Notes under the pieces: model-generated
What the model was told of the DNA's origin: nothing
Databases searched by the model: none
The model's input: the letters and a program-made list of their open reading frames with translations, nothing else
Position numbers and translations under genes: made by a program
Shown here: positions 62,085 to 64,000 of the stretch, piece by piece
How the letters are laid out: every line of letters starts with the position of its first letter
Position numbering within the stretch: position 1 is the stretch's first letter
Source of the DNA: CAZOOM01 sp964460795
Lineage (GTDB): Bacteria > Omnitrophota > Omnitrophia > Omnitrophales > Aquincolibacteriaceae
NCBI GenBank assembly: GCA_964460795.1
Contig: CAYWRU010000005.1
Span: 21,945-85,944 of the forward strand
DNA length: 64,000 nucleotides
Direction of reading: 5' to 3'

Positions 62085-64000
62085 ATGCCGCTGAAAAAAG
62101 CTGACTTCATTGCGCTTGCGCTTATTCTGCTTGCTTTTGGCGTTTGGTTCGGGGATCTTTTTTCTTTAAAATCAGCCTTTCTGTGCGGAGATCACCGGGA
62201 GCAGCAATACCCCTGGGCTTTTTTTCTTCAGTCTCAAATCCGGCAATTTCGCCTGCCCTGGTGGTGCTCTTCCATCCACGCAGGCTTTCCGCTCCTTGCT
62301 GAAGGACAGATCGGTGCGTTTTATCCTCTCAATTGGATTTTTTTCTTTTTTATGCCTATGAAATGGGCATACAACTACAGCATCTTGTTTCATTATGCGC
62401 TAGGAGCCTTTCTTTTCTATCTCTACACGAGGAGCATAAAGCTCTCTACCTTCGCCTCACTTTTTTCAACTTTGATTTACCTATTTGGCTCCGCGCAAGG
62501 AGGCTATTTCTACTATAATTTTATCTCTCAAAAAGTGGTCATCTGGCTTCCGCTGACTTTGATGCTTATCGACCGACTGATCCAACAGCCCCGATTTAAA
62601 GACGGCCTCCTCGTGTCCTTTCTTTTTACATTGGAAATTTTTGGCGGATACCTTCAAGTGGCTGTTTATACAATTTTTTTTGCGGTGGTCTATTTTATTT
62701 TTTTCTGGATACAAACACGGAAGCCTAAAGCCCTCATTGTTTTTGTGGTTTCCGGAATCCTGGCTGTTTTTTTCTCACTGGTTCAGCTTGCTCCAACTTT
62801 TGAGCTTGCTCAATATTCTTCCCGAGCCCAAGCGGTTCGAGATCTGGCTTTTATCGGTTCGATGAATCCCGCGGGGATATTGACCCTTTTTTATCCGTCC
62901 TGGGATGGCTTTCTGGGTTCCGAGCTTTACGTAGGCATTTTGGGTCTTTTTTTTGCAGTACTGGCATTAAATTATCCGCGCAATGCTCACCGAAATTTCT
63001 TTTTATTTTCTGCAGCATTCTTTTTTTTACTCGCGCTGGGGAAAGTCGGTCTTGTGTATGCCGCGCTGGTCGATATGACGCATTTTTATTCTTTCAGAAC
63101 TCCCATCAAATTTCTTTTCTACGTTTCCTTCTCGCTTGCAGTTCTAGCGGGATTCGGGTTTGATTTCTTCTTTAAGATCCTGGAAAACCCCCGCGCTCCT
63201 TTGATTCACCATAAAAAGATGAGGGTGGCGCTAGGCGTCGCAATTTTGATGATACTGGTTCCGATGATTGGCTCTACCGTGCTTAAGCGCCATGAAAATC
63301 TCATCTTGAAATCCTTCCATTCGTACGTAGAGCATAACATCCACGGGAAACCCGGGCATCCCCACGGCTTGGATTATTACCGGGATAAAACCGAAAAGTT
63401 TTACCGCTCGATTCAAGACGCTCTCTCACTGAATTCTCATAATACTAAGATCGAATGGGTTGTTCTTTTGCTTACGCTTGGATTCTTATTTTGGCTGAGT
63501 GTTCAAACCCGAATTTCTCCTCGACTCAAGTTCGCCGTTATTATGGCGTTATTGCTGGATCTTTATTTTTACAGCTTTACAAGCATTCAAGCGAATAAGG
63601 AACCTTTCACCTCCATCCCTCCGCCTGTGCCGACGACTCCATTGGGTGAAGTCCTTCGCTCGGATCATTCGCAATTCCGAATGATCGAAAATGTTTCCTT
63701 TGATAGCCAAAACATCCGCTATCCCATTCTTCCCAGCTCCAATCTTTTGTGGAAACTCGATGATTTGGGCGCTTATTCACCCCTCATCATGAAACATTAC
63801 CGAACCGAGTTAGCGGGGTGGGGCGGTTATCTGAATGACTCCTTTCAAACCGAGTGGATGAATCCGGCAAAATTCCTCGCTCACCTCGATACCTTGCGCC
63901 TTCTCAATGTGAAATATATCCTGTCACATCAGCGCCTTGAAGATCCTCGGCTTGATAAAAAAGCCGAAGAGGAGGGCGTTCTTCTTTACCAGATCAAAGC
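62085..64000 (+). CDS. YfhO-like polytopic membrane protein (truncated by window end)
   Basis: An ATG at 62085 opens a frame that runs past the window edge (at least 638 codons). The N-terminus has a hydrophobic first span and GDHREQQYPWAFFLQSQIR, where the acidic GD is like the catalytic loop of GT-C glycosyltransferases. About a dozen membrane spans follow, with HAGFPLLAEGQIGAFYPLNW and FRTPIKFLFYVSFSLAVLAGFG, both typical of the YfhO/DUF2029-like family. Such proteins often add a sugar from a lipid carrier to surface polymers. It is paired with the preceding family-2 glycosyltransferase, which could provide its lipid-linked donor. Confidence 0.8.
   Translation, partial: MPLKKADFIALALILLAFGVWFGDLFSLKSAFLCGDHREQQYPWAFFLQSQIRQFRLPWWCSSIHAGFPLLAEGQIGAFYPLNWIFFFFMPMKWAYNYSILFHYALGAFLFYLYTRSIKLSTFASLFSTLIYLFGSAQGGYFYYNFISQKVVIWLPLTLMLIDRLIQQPRFKDGLLVSFLFTLEIFGGYLQVAVYTIFFAVVYFIFFWIQTRKPKALIVFVVSGILAVFFSLVQLAPTFELAQYSSRAQAVRDLAFIGSMNPAGILTLFYPSWDGFLGSELYVGILGLFFAVLALNYPRNAHRNFFLFSAAFFFLLALGKVGLVYAALVDMTHFYSFRTPIKFLFYVSFSLAVLAGFGFDFFFKILENPRAPLIHHKKMRVALGVAILMILVPMIGSTVLKRHENLILKSFHSYVEHNIHGKPGHPHGLDYYRDKTEKFYRSIQDALSLNSHNTKIEWVVLLLTLGFLFWLSVQTRISPRLKFAVIMALLLDLYFYSFTSIQANKEPFTSIPPPVPTTPLGEVLRSDHSQFRMIENVSFDSQNIRYPILPSSNLLWKLDDLGAYSPLIMKHYRTELAGWGGYLNDSFQTEWMNPAKFLAHLDTLRLLNVKYILSHQRLEDPRLDKKAEEEGVLLYQIK

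Overview
The window looks like a chromosomal segment of a Gram-negative (diderm) bacterium. It carries lptD, an ADP-heptose enzyme, sigma-54, two diguanylate cyclases and a large sugar-nucleotide cluster. The enormous reading frame of 9,191 codons, followed by a second giant gene of 1,907 codons, resembles what is known of the phylum Omnitrophota (candidate phylum OP3), where extremely long predicted proteins are common. That placement is an inference from gene content; no rRNA is present to test it.

Layout. 1-2,125: end of an ADP-heptose synthase gene, then overlapping thiD2, thiE and a PfkB sugar kinase. 2,130-2,745: tRNA-Gly(CCC), a gene-free stretch, an AT-rich inverted repeat and a promoter. 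2,746-30,321: giant gene A. It has a Tiki/TraB-like N-terminal domain, coiled-coil and TolC-like helical modules, a polytopic membrane block, and a C-terminal run of Nudix-like, two LOG-like and one methyltransferase-like domains. 30,464-36,187: giant gene B, with a possible nucleotidyltransferase-like core. The two proteins share a repeated RSE(V/L)R pentapeptide (16 exact R-S-E-x-R copies plus two variants) and nearly the same C-terminal end, which suggests a common and unexplained system.

36,188-43,193: a decayed DUF4143 ATPase fragment, a MntA/HepT toxin-antitoxin pair, a Fur-family regulator, two paralogous exported Cys-containing proteins, a lipoprotein, a DUF62 SAM hydrolase, a Nudix ADP-sugar hydrolase, tRNA-Thr(CGT) and rpoN. 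Three gaps in this section hold dyads built from reiterated short words.

43,194-50,657: a REP-like hairpin and a good sigma-70 promoter lead into accD, an orphan MsmX/UgpC-type ABC ATPase, two GGDEF proteins and lptD, mostly with touching or overlapping ends.

50,715-64,000: a surface-polysaccharide cluster with ugd, rmlA, rmlB, rmlD (rmlC not seen), a UDP-HexNAc dehydrogenase, a frameshifted NAD-dependent epimerase, UDP-xylose synthase, three family-2 glycosyltransferases, a PMT/ArnT-like glycosyltransferase and a truncated YfhO-like membrane protein. Together these can make UDP-GlcA, UDP-Xyl, a dTDP-deoxyhexose and a UDP-HexNAcA, and attach lipid-linked sugars at the membrane, in keeping with the LPS-related genes elsewhere in the window.
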